NCBI GenBank assembly: GCA_963580455.1 | Contig: OY756969.1 | Span: 10,431,501-10,495,500, forward strand | Source: Euonymus europaeus | Lineage: Eukaryota > Streptophyta > Magnoliopsida > Celastrales > Celastraceae | DNA length: 64,000 nt | Direction of reading: 5' to 3' | Part shown: piece by piece, positions 61,208 through 64,000 of the stretch | How positions within the stretch are numbered: position 1 is the first letter of the stretch | Layout: every line of letters starts with the position of its first letter | Made by a program: the position numbers and the translations under genes | Notes under the pieces: model-generated | What the model was told of the DNA's origin: nothing | The model's input: only the letters and a program-made list of their open reading frames with translations | Database searches by the model: none

Positions 61208-63155
61208 TCCGTAGAGAGAGTTGAGCATCTTCTGACCATCAAAGTTGCTCGGTGTACACTTTTTATTGTTCTCTTATGTCAAATTTTACGAGTATAAACT
61301 CCATAGATTATTTCGATACCAAAACTCCAACTTTGTACACAAGAGGACAAAAACGTTAAAGGCTCCTCCATGGATAGAATTGAGTAATTCCGAATCATCA
61401 ACATTGATAGGTATACACTTTTTATTGTTTCTTTATGTCCAAATTTACTAGTATTCGCTTCGTAGATTTTTTTGTTCTCAAGATAACAAATTTCGTTCTT
61501 AATTGGGCAAAACTATTAAAAACACCTCCAACGGGAGAGTTGAGCAATTTCAGACCATAAAAGTTGCTCGGTGTAGACCTTTTATTGTTCTTCTATGTCA
61601 CATTTTATCAATATAAGCTTCCAAGACTATTTCAATGACAAAACACCAACTTTCTATGACATATGGACAAAACCGGTAAAAGCTCCTCCATAGAGAGATT
61701 TGAGCAATTTCGGACCGTCAAAGTTGCTCGGGGTACATTTTTAATTTTCTTCAATGTCAAATTTTACGAGTATAAGCTTCCATGACTATTTCGATGTCAA
61801 AACACCAACTTTCTTTTACAAATTGACAAAACCGTTAAAAGCTCCTCCATAGAGAGAGTTGAGCAACTTCGGACCGTCAAAGTTGCTCGGTGTACACTTT
61901 TAATTGTTCTTCTATTTCAAATTTTACGAGTATAAGCTTTCATGATTATTTCGATGCCAAAACACCAACTTTCTATGACAAATGGACAAAAACCGTTAAA
62001 AGCTCCTCCGTAGAGAGAGTTGAGAAACTTCTGACCATCAAACTTGCTCGGTGTACACTTTTTTTGTTCTCTTATGTCAAATTCTACGAGTATAAACTCC
62101 ATAGATTATTTCGATACCAAAACTCCAACTTTGTACACAAGAGGACAAAAACGTTAAAGGCTCCTCCATGGATAGAATTGAGTAATTCCGAATCATCATC
62201 ATTGATAGGTATACACTTTTTGTTGTTTCTTTATGTCCAAATTTACTAGTATTCGCTTCGTAGATTGTTTTGTTTTCAAGAAAACAAATTTCGTTCTTAA
62301 TTGGGCAAAACTATTAAAAACACCTCCAACGGGAGAGTTGAACAATTTCAGACCGTCAAAGTTGCTCGGTGTAGACCTTTCATTGTTCTTCTATGTCACA
62401 TTTTATCAGTATAAGCTTCCAAGACTATTTCGATGACAAAACACCAACTTTCTATGACAAATGGACAAAACCGGTAAAAGCTCCTCCATAGAGAGAGTTG
62501 AGCAATTTCGGATCATCAAAGTTGCTCGGGGTACACTTTTTATTGTTCTTCTATGTCAAATTTTACGAGTATAAGCTTCCATGATTATTTCAATGTCAAA
62601 ACACCAACTTTCTTTTACAAATTGACAAAACCATTAAAAGCTAGTCGATAGAGAGAGTTGAGCAACTTCGGACCGTCAAAGTTGCTCGATGTACACTTTT
62701 TATTGTTCTTCTATTTCAAATTTTACGAGTATAAGCTTTGATGATGATTTCGATGCCAAAACACGAACTTTCTATGACAAATGGAGAAAAACCGTTAAAA
62801 GCTCTTCCGTAGAGAGAGTTGAGCAACTTCTGACCATCAAAGTTGCTCGGTGTACAATTTTTATTATTCTCTTCTGTCAAATTTTACGAGTATAAACTCT
62901 GTAGATTATTTCGATTCCATAACCCCAACTTTGTACACAAGAGGACAAAAACGTTAAAGGCTCCTCCATGGATAGAATTGAGTAATTCCGAATCATCAAC
63001 ATTGATAGGTATACACTTTTTATTGTTTCTTTATGTCCAAATTTATTAGTATTCGATTCGTAGATTGTTTTGTTTTCAAGATAAAAAAATTTCTTCTTAA
63101 TTGGGCAAAACTATTAAAAACACCTCCAACGGGAGAGTTGAGCAATTTCAGACCG
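61083..63155 (+). repeat. Higher-order repeat, 799 bp (5 monomers), about 2.6 copies
   Basis: Copies start at 61083, 61882 and 62681, exactly 799 bp apart (5 x 160 minus 1). All share TTCTTCTATTTCAAATTTTA, then GTACACAAGAGGAC, TTTTTATTGTTTCTTTATG or a near variant, and AACCGGTAAAAGC. The third copy changes near 63155 into the sequence of the 60.3-kb region. Confidence 0.85.
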
Positions 63156-64000
63156 TCAAAGTTACTTTGTACACAAGAGGACAAAAACATTAAAGGCTCC
63201 TCCATGGATATAATTGAGTAATTCCGAATCATCAACATGGATAGGTATACACTTTTTATTGTTTTTTTAAGTCCAAATTTACTAGTATTCGCTTCGTAGA
63301 TTGTTTTGTTGTCGAGAAAACAAATTTCGTTAATAATTGGGCAAAACTATTAAAAACACCTCCAACTGGAGAGTTGAGCAATTTCAGACCGTCAAAGTTG
63401 CTCGTTGTATACCTTTTATTGTTCTTCTATGTCACATTTTACCAGTATAAGCTTCCAATACTATTTCGATGCCAAAACACCAACTTTCTATGATAAATGG
63501 ACAAAACCGGTAAAAGCTCCTCTGTATTGAGAGTTGAGCAACTTCAGACCATCAACGTTGCTCGGAGTACACTTTTTATTGTTCTTCTTTTCAAATTTTA
63601 TGATAATAGGATTCCTAGATCATTTCGATGCCAAAACCCTGACTTTCTATGACAAATGAACAAAATTGTTAAAACCTCCTCCATAGAGAGAGTTGAGCAA
63701 CTTCGGACCATCATAGTTCCTTGGCTTACACTTTTTATTGTTCTTCCATGTCAAATTTTACGAGTATAAGCTTCCATGATTATTCCGATGTCAAAACACC
63801 AACTTTCTTTTACAAATTGACAAAACCGTTAAAAGCTTCTCCATAGAGAGAGTTGAGCAATTTCGAACCATCAAAGTTGCTCGGTGTACACTTTTAATTG
63901 TTCTTCTATTTCAAATTTTACGAGTATAAACTCCATAGATTATTTCGATACCAAAACTCCAACTTTCTATGACAAATGGACAAAAATCGTTAAAAGCTCC

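Larger units (their letters stand above)
55100..64000 (+). repeat. Satellite array, segment 5
   Basis: About 55 monomers from the right target-site duplication (AGAGC, 55100-55104) to the window end, orientation unchanged. The first monomer is shortened (TTCTATG passes directly to TTATTTCGATGCC near 55157). P-type units with GTACACAAGAGGAC are frequent here. Contains the 799-bp triplicate and the 2793-bp duplication. The array continues past the window. No gene is seen. Confidence 0.95.

Noticed and set aside
1..64000. Host genes, tRNA or rRNA genes, telomere repeats
   Set aside because: None could be supported on reading both strands: all sequence is explained by satellite or LTR-retrotransposon DNA.

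Overview
This window is plant nuclear DNA, almost certainly from a flowering plant (species not recognisable to me). I see no host protein-coding gene, tRNA or rRNA gene. About 49.5 kb of the 64 kb is one AT-rich tandem satellite with a monomer of about 160 bp, roughly 300 monomers, all head-to-tail and in the same orientation as far as I could read. The rest is LTR-retrotransposon DNA of two Ty3/gypsy groups typical of plant heterochromatin: a Tekay/Del-type chromovirus family (one nearly complete element, one solo LTR, one LTR fragment) and one truncated Athila-like element.

Layout: satellite 1-14361; 309-bp LTR fragment 14362-14670; satellite 14671-19766; solo LTR 19767-21900 with target-site duplication GCTCC; satellite 21901-25129; Athila-like 5' LTR, primer-binding site, leader and partial gag 25130 to about 28058, cut off at its 3' side; satellite to 45989; Tekay-type element 45990-55099 on the minus strand, with two LTRs, target-site duplication AGAGC, primer-binding site, polypurine tract and a gag-pol frame broken by one frameshift; satellite 55100-64000.

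The satellite is not a uniform monomeric array. Several divergent monomer types recur in set orders, and blocks of several monomers are themselves repeated (offsets of about 799, 1118, 1279, 1440, 1599, 2793 and 3501 bp, close to whole numbers of monomers after known deletions). This is a patchy higher-order-repeat structure. Most monomers carry a 9-bp inverted repeat with a 10-bp loop across the monomer boundary (GAGCAACTT / AAGTTGCTC); some divergent types have lost it. Shared deletions and the copied LTR fragment allow duplications to be ordered in time.

Taken together this looks like centromeric, pericentromeric or other heterochromatic satellite DNA that is being amplified in segments, invaded by retrotransposons and trimmed by recombination. 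The chromosomal position is inference. Many open frames of 60-250 codons run through the satellite but behave as by-products of the repeat and are not annotated as genes. I found no defence, biosynthetic or other gene system here.
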